A stretch of 64,000 bases of DNA from RPQJ01 sp963846315 (GTDB taxonomy: Bacteria; Pseudomonadota; Gammaproteobacteria; Steroidobacterales; Steroidobacteraceae): assembly GCA_963846315.1 (NCBI GenBank), contig CAWJVM010000013.1:124001-188000 (forward strand). The letters run 5' to 3'. Of this stretch, positions 8,429 to 17,261 are shown piece by piece. Position numbers and translations under genes: made by a program. Under the pieces are notes generated by a model. That model had not been told where the DNA came from. It saw nothing but the letters and a program-made list of their open reading frames with translations, and made no database searches. Numbering within the stretch: the stretch's first letter is position 1; each line of letters starts with the position of its first letter.

Positions 8429-10030
8429 TTACTTGACGACAGGGGCTTCTTCAAACGTGTGGTACGGCGCCGGCGACGGCACCGTCCACTCCAGGCCGTG
8501 GTTGTACGCGCCCTCCCAGACACGGTCCGACGCCTTGGCGCCGCCACGCGCGCACTTGACGATGATGTAGACGAAGAGCAGCTGCGACAGGCCGAAGCCG
8601 AACGCGCCGATCGAGGACACCATGTTCCAGTCGGCGAACTGGGTGGAGTAGTCCGGGATGCGGCGCGGCATGCCGGCCAGGCCGAGGAAGTGCTGCGGGA
8701 AGAACAGCAGGTTCACGAACACGGTCGACAGCCAGAAGTGCCGGTTGGCGAGCTTGATGTCGTACATGTGGCCGGTCCACTTCGGCAACCAGTAGTAAAC
8801 GCCCGCCATGATGGCGAACACGGCACCCGGCACCAGCACGTAGTGGAAGTGCGCCACGATGAAGTAGGTGTCGTGGTACTGGAAGTCGGCCGGTGCGATA
8901 CCCATCATCAGGCCGGAGAAACCGCCGATCGTGAACAGGAACAGGAACGCCAGCGCGAACAGCATCGGCGGCTCGAAAGTCAGCGAGCCTCGCCACATCG
9001 TCGCGGTCCAGTTGAACACCTTCACGCCCGTCGGCACGGCGATCAGCATCGTGCTCAGCATGAAGAACATCTGGCCGGCGAGCGGCATGCCCACCGTGAA
9101 CATATGGTGCGCCCAGACAATGAACGACAGGAACGCGATCGACGCGGTCGCGTAGACCATCGCGTCGTAGCCGAACAGCTTCTTGCGTGAGAACGTCGGG
9201 ATGATCTCCGACACGATCCCGAACGCGGGCAGGATCATGATGTAGACCTCGGGGTGCCCGAAGAACCAGAAGATGTGCTGGTAGAGCACCGGGTCGCCGC
9301 CGCCGGCCGCGGCGAAGAACGTCGTGTGGAAGAAATGGTCGGTGAGCAGCATCGTCACCGCGCCGGCGAACACCGGCATCACGGCGATCAGCAGGTAGGC
9401 GGTGATCAGCCAGGTCCAGACGAACAGCGGCATCTTGAGCAGGCCCATGCCCGGCGCGCGCAGGTTCATGATCGTGACGATGATGTTGATCGCGCCCATG
9501 ATCGACGAGGCGCCCGCAAGGTGGATCGCGAAGATCGCGAGCGGGAACGCGTCGCCGGTCTGCAGCACGAGCGGCGGGTAGAGCGTCCAGCCGGCCGCGG
9601 GGCCGCCGCCCGGCATGAACAGCGACAGGATCAGCAGCGAGAACGCCGACACCAGCAGCCAGAAGCTGAAGTTGTTCATGCGTGGCAGTGCCATGTCGGG
9701 CGCGCCGATCTGCAGCGGGATCATCCAGTTGGCAAGGCCCACCGTGGCGGGCATGACCGCGCCGAACACCATGATCAGCGCGTGCACCGTCGTCATGGTG
9801 TTGAAGAACTGCGGGTCGACCAGCTGCATGCCGGGCATGAACAGCTCGGCGCGGATCACCAGCGCCATCGCGCCGCCGATGAAGAACATGACGAGACTGA
9901 AGATCAGGTACATCGTGCCGATGTCCTTGTGATTCGTCGTCGTCAGCCAGCGCATCATGCCCTTGGCCGGGCCATGATCGTCATGGTGGTCGTGCGCAGC
10001 GGCGTGGCCGTGAGTCTGGGAAGCGCTCAT
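8429..10030 (-). CDS. coxA: Cytochrome c oxidase subunit I (aa3 type)
   Basis: 533 aa, twelve-helix heme-copper oxidase core that reduces O2 to water and pumps protons. The heme a ligand His is in TTVHALIMVFG. CuB and the cross-linked Tyr are in GHPEVY, the HH pair in WAHHMFTVG, and the heme a3 and a ligands in VAHFHYVL. The N-terminus is His-rich (HGHAAAHDHHDDH), which may bind metal. I chose the ATG at 10030, because the longer frame runs back into coxB. It follows coxB by 8 nt. Confidence 0.97.
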   Translation of the reverse strand: MSASQTHGHAAAHDHHDDHGPAKGMMRWLTTTNHKDIGTMYLIFSLVMFFIGGAMALVIRAELFMPGMQLVDPQFFNTMTTVHALIMVFGAVMPATVGLANWMIPLQIGAPDMALPRMNNFSFWLLVSAFSLLILSLFMPGGGPAAGWTLYPPLVLQTGDAFPLAIFAIHLAGASSIMGAINIIVTIMNLRAPGMGLLKMPLFVWTWLITAYLLIAVMPVFAGAVTMLLTDHFFHTTFFAAAGGGDPVLYQHIFWFFGHPEVYIMILPAFGIVSEIIPTFSRKKLFGYDAMVYATASIAFLSFIVWAHHMFTVGMPLAGQMFFMLSTMLIAVPTGVKVFNWTATMWRGSLTFEPPMLFALAFLFLFTIGGFSGLMMGIAPADFQYHDTYFIVAHFHYVLVPGAVFAIMAGVYYWLPKWTGHMYDIKLANRHFWLSTVFVNLLFFPQHFLGLAGMPRRIPDYSTQFADWNMVSSIGAFGFGLSQLLFVYIIVKCARGGAKASDRVWEGAYNHGLEWTVPSPAPYHTFEEAPVVK

Positions 10031-10038
10031 TGGTTCGA

Positions 10039-10950
10039 TTACTCCGCGTTCGCGACCAGCACGGTCGTCGTCTCGTTGGCTGTGGTCGTCGGGGCGGCGG
10101 CCGGAGCCGCCGTCACTGCTGCCGCCTGTGCGGCGGGCGCGGCAGCGGCCTGGCGTGCAGCCTTCTGGCTGGCGAGCCAGCTGTCGTACTCGGCCTGCTC
10201 GACGACGCGCACGACGATCGGCATGAAACCGTGGTCGCGCCCGCAAAGCTCGGCGCACTGGCCGCGGTACGTGCCGACCTTGTCGGCCCTGAACCACAGC
10301 TCGTTGATGTAGCCGGGGATTGCGTCCTTCTTCATGCCGAAGTCCGGCACCCACCAGTTGTGGATGACGTCGGCCGCGGTGACCAGCACGCGCACCTTCT
10401 TGTCGACCGGCACGACCAGTGGGTTGTCGACGTCGAGCAGGTAGTGTTCAACCTTGCGCACGTCGATGCCCGAATCGAGCTGGCGGGCTTCGTCGCTGGC
10501 GCGCGTCAAGGTCGAGAAGTACGCGACACCTTCATCGACGTAGTCGTACTGCCACTTCCACTGGTACCCCGTGACCTTGACGGTCATGTCGGCGCCGCGG
10601 GTGTCGTCGATCTTGACCAGCGTGCGCGCGGCGGGAATCGCCATCGCGACCAGGATCATGACCGGGATCACGGTCCAGATGATCTCGGCCTTGGTGTTGT
10701 GTTCGAAGGTGGCCGGCACGGCGCCTTTCGACTTACGGAACGTGGCGATCGAATAGATCATCACGCCGAACACGGCCACGGCAATAGCGACGCAGATCCA
10801 CAGGATCAGCATGTGCAGCGAGTAGATCTCGCGGCTCAGTTCGGTGACGCCTTCGCGCAGGTTCAGGGTCCAGGCGGCCGAGGCCGATCCCGACCACAAC
10901 GCCGCCAGGGCCGCCGTCGCGCTGGCTCCGAGGGCACGCTTCATCTTCAT
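10039..10950 (-). CDS. coxB: Cytochrome c oxidase subunit II
   Basis: 303 aa. The signal peptide MKMKRALGASATAALAALW is followed by two membrane helices and a cupredoxin domain. The CuA site is visible in CAELCGRDHGFM (Cys, Cys, His, Met) together with the upstream His in VIHNWW. It accepts electrons from cytochrome c. There is no heme c domain. The C-terminal 35 residues are a low-complexity Ala/Pro/Thr tail. The start at 10950 suits the signal peptide; an in-frame ATG at 10971 is possible. Confidence 0.95.
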   Translation of the reverse strand: MKMKRALGASATAALAALWSGSASAAWTLNLREGVTELSREIYSLHMLILWICVAIAVAVFGVMIYSIATFRKSKGAVPATFEHNTKAEIIWTVIPVMILVAMAIPAARTLVKIDDTRGADMTVKVTGYQWKWQYDYVDEGVAYFSTLTRASDEARQLDSGIDVRKVEHYLLDVDNPLVVPVDKKVRVLVTAADVIHNWWVPDFGMKKDAIPGYINELWFRADKVGTYRGQCAELCGRDHGFMPIVVRVVEQAEYDSWLASQKAARQAAAAPAAQAAAVTAAPAAAPTTTANETTTVLVANAE

Positions 10951-11026
10951 TGGCACTACCGAAACTCCCATGTGAAACAGGCGCCGCCCTTCTAGAGGCG
11001 ACTGCCATTCCCGCATCCGACACCAG

Positions 11027-11548
11027 TCACGTCGACTGAACATCCAGCGCGGGGGACTCGCTCGACTTCCCCACCAGCTGGCGGAGACGCCCCGCCAGAC
11101 TGAGGCGCTCCTCCTCGGTGAGGAAACGTCCCACCTCGCAGGCACGTCCGTGAGACTCGATGACGAGCCGGCTCGGGTGCCGGGCCGCTGGCGGGTCGCG
11201 CAGTTTAACCGTCGCCCAATGTCGTGCAAATACCGTCCGGCTAGGTATTGCGAGTCCCTGTCGCTCGATTACCACCGAATCGTCTGAAATTAGAATGAGT
11301 TCACGCTGCCGCCCGTCGTTCATGCTCGCACGGACGGCCCACCACAGCAGGCCGATTTCAAGACCTGCAAACGGCAGGATGGGCCAGAGGCCCTGCAACG
11401 CGAAGAAGGTGGCGACTGCGAACGTGACGAAAGCGAGTCCGCCGACGAAAACGCGCGCCGACTGTGGGGTCAGCGAGCAATTCGGCGCCAGTTCGATCCG
11501 ATGACTGGGCGCGGCGGCCGCCTGGGTATCGAACGTCGAAACGACCAT
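11027..11548 (-). CDS. DUF2244 membrane protein
   Basis: 173 aa. Two close hydrophobic helices (about 32-70) are followed by a cytoplasmic domain rich in charged residues, matching DUF2244, a family found beside coxB in many proteobacteria. Function is unknown, though context suggests oxidase assembly or regulation. Its ATG lies 2 nt after the bioD stop, so the biotin and oxidase genes are physically continuous and possibly translationally coupled. Confidence 0.85.
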   Translation of the reverse strand: MVVSTFDTQAAAAPSHRIELAPNCSLTPQSARVFVGGLAFVTFAVATFFALQGLWPILPFAGLEIGLLWWAVRASMNDGRQRELILISDDSVVIERQGLAIPSRTVFARHWATVKLRDPPAARHPSRLVIESHGRACEVGRFLTEEERLSLAGRLRQLVGKSSESPALDVQST

Positions 11549-11550
11549 GG

Positions 11551-12270
11551 CTAGTGTCGGGCCACGGCCAACAGCGTTTCACGCAGGCGGACCGCGCCAC
11601 GCACATCGACGATGGCATTGCCGAACGCGGATCGTTCGGCGGTCCAGGCGGTGGTCGCCAGCGGCGGGGAGCCCAACAGTCGCTCGAGGGTCGCCAGGTT
11701 CGCCGACGGGCGCTCGAACGCCGGGTCGATCGCATTGGCGATCCATCCGACCAGGCGGCAGCGACCCCCGACGTGAATGGCCTCGGCTGTCAGCCGGGCG
11801 TGGTTGAGGCAGCCGAGCGTCGTCCCAACGACCAGGATGACACCGAGCCCCAGGGCTTCGGGCAGGTCGCTGAGGAAACCTTCCGGGTGCAGGGGAACCC
11901 GCCAGCCGCCCGCGCCTTCAACCAGGGCCAGCTCGGCTCCGGCTGTGACCTGCCCGTACCACTCCAATAGGGAGCCGAGCGGGGTGACCTGGCCGGCTTC
12001 TGCCGCGGCAAGGTGCGGGGCGATAGCCGCTTCGAAGCACCACGGGTTCACGCTCTCGTAAGGGAGCGGCACCGCAGCAGCGGCCTGCAGCTCGAGCGCA
12101 TCGGAGTTCCGCAGCGGTTCGCCCGGACCCGCGCGCTGGCTGCCGCTGGCGATGGGTTTCAGGCCAACCGCACGGACACCTTCTGCAGCCAGCAATCGGA
12201 GGATGGCGGCGGCAAGTGCTGTCTTGCCGACGCCGGTGTTGGTACCGGTGATGAAGAGGCCAGGGGTCAT
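11551..12270 (-). CDS. bioD: Dethiobiotin synthetase
   Basis: 239 aa P-loop enzyme that closes the ureido ring of dethiobiotin from DAPA, CO2 and ATP. The Walker A-like GTNTGVGKT (9-17), the Lys in LKPIASG and EGAGGWRVPL are all present. It is the last biotin gene in the leftward block bioB-bioF-bioHC-bioD. A gap of 137 nt holding a heptamer array separates it from the bioH/bioC fusion. Confidence 0.95.
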   Translation of the reverse strand: MTPGLFITGTNTGVGKTALAAAILRLLAAEGVRAVGLKPIASGSQRAGPGEPLRNSDALELQAAAAVPLPYESVNPWCFEAAIAPHLAAAEAGQVTPLGSLLEWYGQVTAGAELALVEGAGGWRVPLHPEGFLSDLPEALGLGVILVVGTTLGCLNHARLTAEAIHVGGRCRLVGWIANAIDPAFERPSANLATLERLLGSPPLATTAWTAERSAFGNAIVDVRGAVRLRETLLAVARH

Positions 12271-12309
12271 GGGAAGGGGGGAAGTACAGGAAGGGGAGGA
12301 AGGGGAGGA

Positions 12310-12336
12310 AGGGGTTAGGGGTTAGGGGTTAGTCGG
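12310..12336 (+). repeat. TTAGGGG-type heptamer array, single arm
   Basis: Three GGGGTTA units end in TTAGTCGG. A purine-rich AAGGGGAGG tract precedes them. The array lies 40 nt upstream of the bioD start, within the bioHC-bioD gap. No complementary arm is visible; the next 70 nt are AT-rich without a clear signal. Confidence 0.82.
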
Positions 12337-12407
12337 AGGTGTGTCTGTTATTCAATGAAAATAGTCAAGCTGAAACTTCTATGAGACCTAGAGCCACTAT
12401 TAAATAA

Positions 12408-14141
12408 TTAGTCTGATGAATTGCGGCGGCGAATCTGGCTGACCGGGATGACCGTTTCCGACGTGGATCGGCCCTTGGTGCGGATCGGGCCGGTGGGGCA
12501 CCAGGCCTGCGCGTAGACCACTTCGTACGTCGCCGGCAACCGTCCGTCACGACGGAACCCTTCGTAGGCGGCCAGCATGCGAGCCAGAGTCGACTTGCCC
12601 GTGAGCCCGCGCGCCCGCCCCGCCGTCGCGTTCTGCGCACCAATCGCCTTGAGGTCGCGCATCAGGCCGCGCGCATCGTCATAGGTCAGCGTGTACCGTT
12701 CGACGTCCAGCACCGGTTCCGCAAATCCGGCCCGCAGCAGCGCGTCGCCGAGGTCGTGCATGTCCACGAACCGGTTCACGTGGGCGTGACCCGGGTCGGC
12801 GGCCTGCCAGGATTTCCGCAACTCGACCAGGGTGTCGGGGCCGAGCGTGGTGAAGTGCAGCACGCCCCCCGGTCGCAGGACCCGCCGGCATTCGCGCAGG
12901 ACCCGGTCCGGGTCGTTGCACCACTGCAGCATCAGGCTCGAGAACAGCATGTCGACAGAGGCATTCCTGAGCGGCAACCCCGCCGCATCGGCCACGACCC
13001 GGTCGAACCGGCGCAACAGGGTTTGCCGCTTGCGCGCCTGCAGCAGCATGCCATGCGCGATGTCCATCGCCAGTACCCGGCTGACCGGGTACTTGCGCTT
13101 GAGCGCGATCGACGCCTGCCCGGTTCCGGCACCGAGGTCGACGACGACTTCTGGCTCCATGCGCAGGACTTCGAGCCGGTGCAGCAGTTCGTCGCGAACC
13201 TGCGCCTGCAGGACCGCCGCCGCGTCGTATGTCGCCGCCGCCTGCGAAAACGAATCACGGACGCGCCGGACGTCGAGCGCGAAACCACCGTCCGAATTCA
13301 CGTCTGCCGCTGACTTGACCTCTCCTCCTGCGGCAGAAGAGGTCGCACTGCGCGCAGGCGAGGGAGCCAGGAAGGACAGAAAGCTTTCGACCTCCTGCCG
13401 CACCGTCTCCGGGTGAGACAGGAACGGCGCGTGCCCCGCTTTCGGCACCTCGACGAAGCGGGCGGACGGCAGCCGCGATGCCAGTTCACGTCCCGCCGCC
13501 ACCGGCGTGATGCGATCGTGCTCGCCGGCGATGACCAGTGTCGGGATCGTGATGGCAGCAAGCGCGTCCCGCAGGTCCGTCGTACGAAGAATGCCGAGCC
13601 CGGCGACGAGGGCCTGCGGATCGGGTTCGCCGTGCGAGTCGAGGTTGGCTCGCAGCGAGCGCAACGCCTGTGTTGAGTTCTCGTCGCCCCAGGTCTGCAG
13701 CGCCAGGAAATTGGCAAGGGTGCGGCGGTAGTCGCCGGCGAGGCCCGCCGCGAAACCATCCAGCACGGTCGCACTCATGCCCGCTGGCCAGTCTTCGCGT
13801 GCGAGGAAACACGGGGTGGTCGCCACCAGCACCAGCGCGGCCAGGTCGCCTGGCCGGGAGCGAGCGAGTTCCAGCGCCACCATCCCGCCCAGCGACCAAC
13901 CCAGTACCGCTGCACCTTGCGGCACGTGCGGTGAAACGGCACGTGCCAGATCACGCAGCGTCGCCGCGCCCTCGGGCCACCGGCTGCGGCCGTGCCCCGG
14001 CAGGTCGATGAAATGCAGGCGCGCCCGCCGCGAAAGTTCGTCGACCCACGGGCCCCACATGCCGCCATGCAGAGCCCAACCGTGCAGCAGCACGACGTCC
14101 GGACCGTCGCCGCGGATCTCGACGTGCAAGGGGGCGCTCAT
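12408..14141 (-). CDS. BioH-BioC fusion: pimeloyl-ACP methyl ester esterase / malonyl-ACP O-methyltransferase
   Basis: 577 aa. Residues 1-255 are an alpha/beta hydrolase like BioH, with nucleophile S83 in GWSLGG, D209 in GEHDRITP and H237 in AGHAPF; the spacing matches E. coli BioH almost exactly. A linker of about 30 residues leads to a BioC-like methyltransferase (about 285-570) with the SAM motif DLGAGTG (333-339). BioC methylates malonyl-ACP to start pimeloyl synthesis and BioH removes the methyl to end it, so one chain holds the first and last steps. An ATGA overlap couples it to bioF. Confidence 0.92.
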   Translation of the reverse strand: MSAPLHVEIRGDGPDVVLLHGWALHGGMWGPWVDELSRRARLHFIDLPGHGRSRWPEGAATLRDLARAVSPHVPQGAAVLGWSLGGMVALELARSRPGDLAALVLVATTPCFLAREDWPAGMSATVLDGFAAGLAGDYRRTLANFLALQTWGDENSTQALRSLRANLDSHGEPDPQALVAGLGILRTTDLRDALAAITIPTLVIAGEHDRITPVAAGRELASRLPSARFVEVPKAGHAPFLSHPETVRQEVESFLSFLAPSPARSATSSAAGGEVKSAADVNSDGGFALDVRRVRDSFSQAAATYDAAAVLQAQVRDELLHRLEVLRMEPEVVVDLGAGTGQASIALKRKYPVSRVLAMDIAHGMLLQARKRQTLLRRFDRVVADAAGLPLRNASVDMLFSSLMLQWCNDPDRVLRECRRVLRPGGVLHFTTLGPDTLVELRKSWQAADPGHAHVNRFVDMHDLGDALLRAGFAEPVLDVERYTLTYDDARGLMRDLKAIGAQNATAGRARGLTGKSTLARMLAAYEGFRRDGRLPATYEVVYAQAWCPTGPIRTKGRSTSETVIPVSQIRRRNSSD

Positions 14142-15340
14142 GCAGCCGCCGCCGGCCGAAGTACGCCGCTTGCACGCATTGCCTGCAAAGCCGCCAGCAA
14201 CTGCTCGACCTGCGCCGCAGTGTGCGAGGCCGAGAACGTGAAGCGCAGGCGCGACGTGCCGACGGGCACGGTCGGCGGGCGGATTGCCGGCACCCAGAAA
14301 CCCAGTTCGAACAACGCGTTGCTCGCCGCGACGGCGGCCGCTTCATCGCCGATCAGCACCGGCTGGATCGGCGTGCGCGACGGCAGCGACGACAGGCCCA
14401 AGTCAGCGAGCCCGCTCCGGAAACGAGCCGCGTGCTCGAGTACTCGGTCGCGACGCCACGGTTCGTCGCGCATCACGCGCAGTGATTCACGTGTCGCGGC
14501 CGCCACCGCCGGCGGCAGCGCCGTCGTGTAAACGTAGGTGCGCGCGCGCTGCAGCAGGCTCTCGATCAACACCGCGGAGCCCGCGACGAACGCGCCGAAC
14601 GTGCCGGCGGCTTTGCCCAGCGTGCACATCAGGATGGGCACGTCGTCCACGCCGAGTCCGGCTTCGTCGACGGCGCCCGCACCGGTCGGGCCGAGCACGC
14701 CGAAGCCGTGTGCATCGTCGACGAGCAACTGCGCCTGTGCCTCACGGCAAGCGGCGGCGATTTCACGCAGCGGAGCCACGTCGCCATCCATGCTGAACAC
14801 ACCGTCGGTCATCACCAGCGTGCCGTCGTTCGCGCCGATCCTGGACAGCTTCGTCCGTAGCGCCGCCACGTCGCCGTGCGCAAAGCGTGAGAATCGCGCG
14901 CCGGAGGCCAGGCCCGCGTCGAGCAGCGACGCGTGATTGAGCCGGTCCTCGAGCACGTGATCACCGCGACCCGCCAACACCGACGCCACGGCCAGGTTCG
15001 CCATGTAGCCGGTCGAGAACAGCAGTGCACGAGGCCGTGCCACGACACACGCGAGTTCGTCCTCGAGTGCTTGATGTTCGCGATTGTGGCCGCTCACGAG
15101 GTGCGAAGCGCCGCTGCCCACGCCCCAGCGGCGCGCGGCAGCGCAGAACGCTGCGACAATGCGCGGATGGTCGGCGAGCCCGAGGTAATCGTTGCTGCAG
15201 AAAGAGGCGCACTCGCGCCCTTCCACAGTGACGCGAACGCCGCCCGGTTCACGCGCCTCGACCGTGCGTCTTCGGCGTGACCGTCCGGCGGCTGCCTGCT
15301 CCGCCAATCTTGCCGCGAGCGTGGCGTCGGCGCGCGACAT
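14138..15340 (-). CDS. bioF: 8-amino-7-oxononanoate synthase
   Basis: 400 aa PLP enzyme that condenses pimeloyl-ACP with L-alanine. The PLP Lys is K243 in TLGKAAGTFG, and DDAHGFG near 208 holds the cofactor-binding Asp. SNDYLGLADHP and the VSGHNREHQ region are also typical. It lies 15 nt after the bioB stop and overlaps the next gene by 4 nt, so bioB, bioF and the bioHC fusion are one unit. Confidence 0.96.
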   Translation of the reverse strand: MSRADATLAARLAEQAAAGRSRRRRTVEAREPGGVRVTVEGRECASFCSNDYLGLADHPRIVAAFCAAARRWGVGSGASHLVSGHNREHQALEDELACVVARPRALLFSTGYMANLAVASVLAGRGDHVLEDRLNHASLLDAGLASGARFSRFAHGDVAALRTKLSRIGANDGTLVMTDGVFSMDGDVAPLREIAAACREAQAQLLVDDAHGFGVLGPTGAGAVDEAGLGVDDVPILMCTLGKAAGTFGAFVAGSAVLIESLLQRARTYVYTTALPPAVAAATRESLRVMRDEPWRRDRVLEHAARFRSGLADLGLSSLPSRTPIQPVLIGDEAAAVAASNALFELGFWVPAIRPPTVPVGTSRLRFTFSASHTAAQVEQLLAALQAMRASGVLRPAAAA

Positions 15341-15355
15341 CGGCGCGTCGCTCGT

Positions 15356-16345
15356 TCAGCCAGCGACGGCGGCGGCTTGCTCCGGCACGATGCCGAGCCG
15401 CTGGAACAGCTGCTCGTCGTGGCTGCGGCCGGGATTCGGCGTGGTGAGCAGGCGGTCGCCGTAAAAGATCGAATTGGCGCCGGCCAGGAAGCACAACGCC
15501 TGCACGGAATCACTCATGTCCGTGCGGCCGGCGGAGAGACGCACGTACGACTTCGGCATCAGCAGCCGCGCCGTCGCGATCACACGCACGAGGTCGAGCG
15601 GGTCGAGTTCCGGCAGGCCGTGCAACGGCGTGCCCGGCACCTGCACCAGCTGGTTGATCGGCACGCTCTCCGGGTGCTGCGGCAGGGTCGCGAGCGTGTG
15701 CAGCAGCGCGACGCGATCGTTCTCGGATTCACCCATGCCGAGGATGCCGCCACAGCAGACGTTGAGGCCGGCATCACGCACAGCCTGCAACGTGTCGAGG
15801 CGGTCCTGGTAGGTGCGCGTCGTGATCACCTCGCCGTAGAACTCCTTCGAGGTGTCGAGGTTGTGGTTGTAGTAGTCGAGCCCCGCGTCCTTCAGCTCCG
15901 TCGCCTGCTGCGGAGTCAGCATGCCGAGCGTGGCGCAGGTCTCGAGACCGAGCGCGCGGACCTCGCTGACCATCACCTTGATCTTCTGCAGCTGGTGCGG
16001 CTTCGGGTTGCGGTAGGCGGCGCCCATGCAGAAGCGCGTCGCGCCGTTGGCCTTGGCCGCCTGCGCCCGCTCCACCACGTCGCAAACCTCCATCAGTTCC
16101 TCGCGCTCGAGGCCGGTGTCGTAGCGCACGCTCTGCGGGCAGTACGAGCAGTCCTCGGGACACGCGCCGGTCTTGATCGAAATCAGGGTGCTCACCTGTA
16201 CCCGGTTCGGCACGAAGTGGTCGCGATGCACGCGCTGGGCGTGAAACAGCAGGTCGCTGAACGGCGCGGCGTGGATCCCACGTGCCTCCTCGAGCGACCA
16301 GTCGGTGCGTACCGTGCCGAGCAGGCTGAGGTCGGGGGCGGTCAT
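15356..16345 (-). CDS. bioB: Biotin synthase
   Basis: 329 aa radical SAM enzyme that inserts sulfur into dethiobiotin. The [4Fe-4S] motif CPEDCSYC (C62, C66, C69) is present, as is YYNHNLDTS in the TIM barrel. The ATG at 16345 gives the normal family length; an in-frame ATG at 16396 would add 17 residues. It is the first gene of the biotin block and diverges from comF, with a candidate BirA operator 106-140 nt upstream. bioA is not in the window. Confidence 0.96.
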   Translation of the reverse strand: MTAPDLSLLGTVRTDWSLEEARGIHAAPFSDLLFHAQRVHRDHFVPNRVQVSTLISIKTGACPEDCSYCPQSVRYDTGLEREELMEVCDVVERAQAAKANGATRFCMGAAYRNPKPHQLQKIKVMVSEVRALGLETCATLGMLTPQQATELKDAGLDYYNHNLDTSKEFYGEVITTRTYQDRLDTLQAVRDAGLNVCCGGILGMGESENDRVALLHTLATLPQHPESVPINQLVQVPGTPLHGLPELDPLDLVRVIATARLLMPKSYVRLSAGRTDMSDSVQALCFLAGANSIFYGDRLLTTPNPGRSHDEQLFQRLGIVPEQAAAVAG

Positions 16346-16451
16346 GGCGTGATTCTCGTCGAAGTGAACAGAATGAGAGCGGGTCAGGGGAAACAACTTG
16401 GTTCAGGCTGTGCGGAGCAGCGTCCGGGCAGTATTCGGACCCCCATCGGCG

Positions 16452-16484
16452 CTGTCAACCAATGCGCCGCAGCCAGGTTTACAC
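16452..16484. promoter_or_regulatory. Candidate BirA operator
   Basis: TGTCAACC and GGTTTACA are separated by 15 nt, a near-perfect inverted repeat that matches the known BirA site (TTGTAAACC, 14-16 nt, GGTTTACAA) with one mismatch in the left core. It lies in the bioB/comF divergent region and covers the comF start codon at 16462. Occupancy by BirA with biotinyl-AMP would be expected to repress bioB and could also affect comF. Confidence 0.65.
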
Positions 16485-17202
16485 GCAATTCGACCGTTGG
16501 ACGGGGTGGGTACTGCCACCCCGTTGCGTCCTGTGCCGCCGCCCCGGCCAACGCCCGGCGTTCGACCTGTGCGCCGACTGCGAGGCGGAAATCCCGCTCG
16601 TGCCCGACCCATGCCATCGCTGCGGCCTGCCTCGCCCTGCAAGCGTCGGCGCGAACGCAAACGGCTGCGAGCGTTGTCGCAAACTCCACCTGCCGTACTC
16701 CCGGTGCATGGCACCGTGGGTCTACGAGTTTCCGGTGACACACCTGGTGCAGGCACTCAAATACGAGGGCGCACTCGCGAACGCGCGAGTCTTCGGCACG
16801 CGGCTGGCTGCGCAAGCGATCAGTGAGGCGCACGACGGATCGCGTTGTCCGGCATTGGTCGTCCCCATGCCGCTGCACCCGTCCCGGCTGGTCGAGCGGG
16901 GCTTCAACCAGTCGCACGAAATCGCCCGCATCGTGTCGCGCCTGCTGGACCTCGAGCTTGCCGGGCAGGCGTTGCGTCGGATTCGCGCCACGGCACCGCA
17001 GGTCGGACTCGATCGCGGGGCACGCGCAGGCAACTTGCGCGGGGCCTTTGTCGCGGATACGCGCAGGGTGACTGGCGCGCACGTGATCCTCGTCGATGAC
17101 GTCGTGACCACCGGCAGCACGGCCGTCGAGGCCGCGTCCACCTTGCGCGCCGCGGGCGCTGCCAGCATCGAAATCTGGGCCGCGGCACGCGCCCTCGGCT
17201 GA
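16462..17202 (+). CDS. comF: ComF family phosphoribosyltransferase-like protein
   Basis: 246 aa. Four Cys pairs in the N-terminal 75 residues (C22/C25, C37/C40, C51/C54, C69/C72) form the zinc region, followed by a PRTase domain with the PRPP loop VILVDDVVTTGST. ComF (GntX/YhgH) supports DNA uptake and use in competent bacteria. In gammaproteobacteria it is commonly found beside bioB, as here. The ATG at 16462 lies inside the candidate BirA site. Confidence 0.92.
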   Translation: MRRSQVYTQFDRWTGWVLPPRCVLCRRPGQRPAFDLCADCEAEIPLVPDPCHRCGLPRPASVGANANGCERCRKLHLPYSRCMAPWVYEFPVTHLVQALKYEGALANARVFGTRLAAQAISEAHDGSRCPALVVPMPLHPSRLVERGFNQSHEIARIVSRLLDLELAGQALRRIRATAPQVGLDRGARAGNLRGAFVADTRRVTGAHVILVDDVVTTGSTAVEAASTLRAAGAASIEIWAAARALG

Positions 17203-17261
17203 GCCGGGTACGAACACCGCCGCGTCCGCTAAACTGCGCGCCACTCGAGCCAGGCGCCACC

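Noticed and set aside
15377..16738. 453-codon frame antisense to bioB and running into comF
   Set aside because: It covers two well-supported genes in the wrong frame and has no family similarity.
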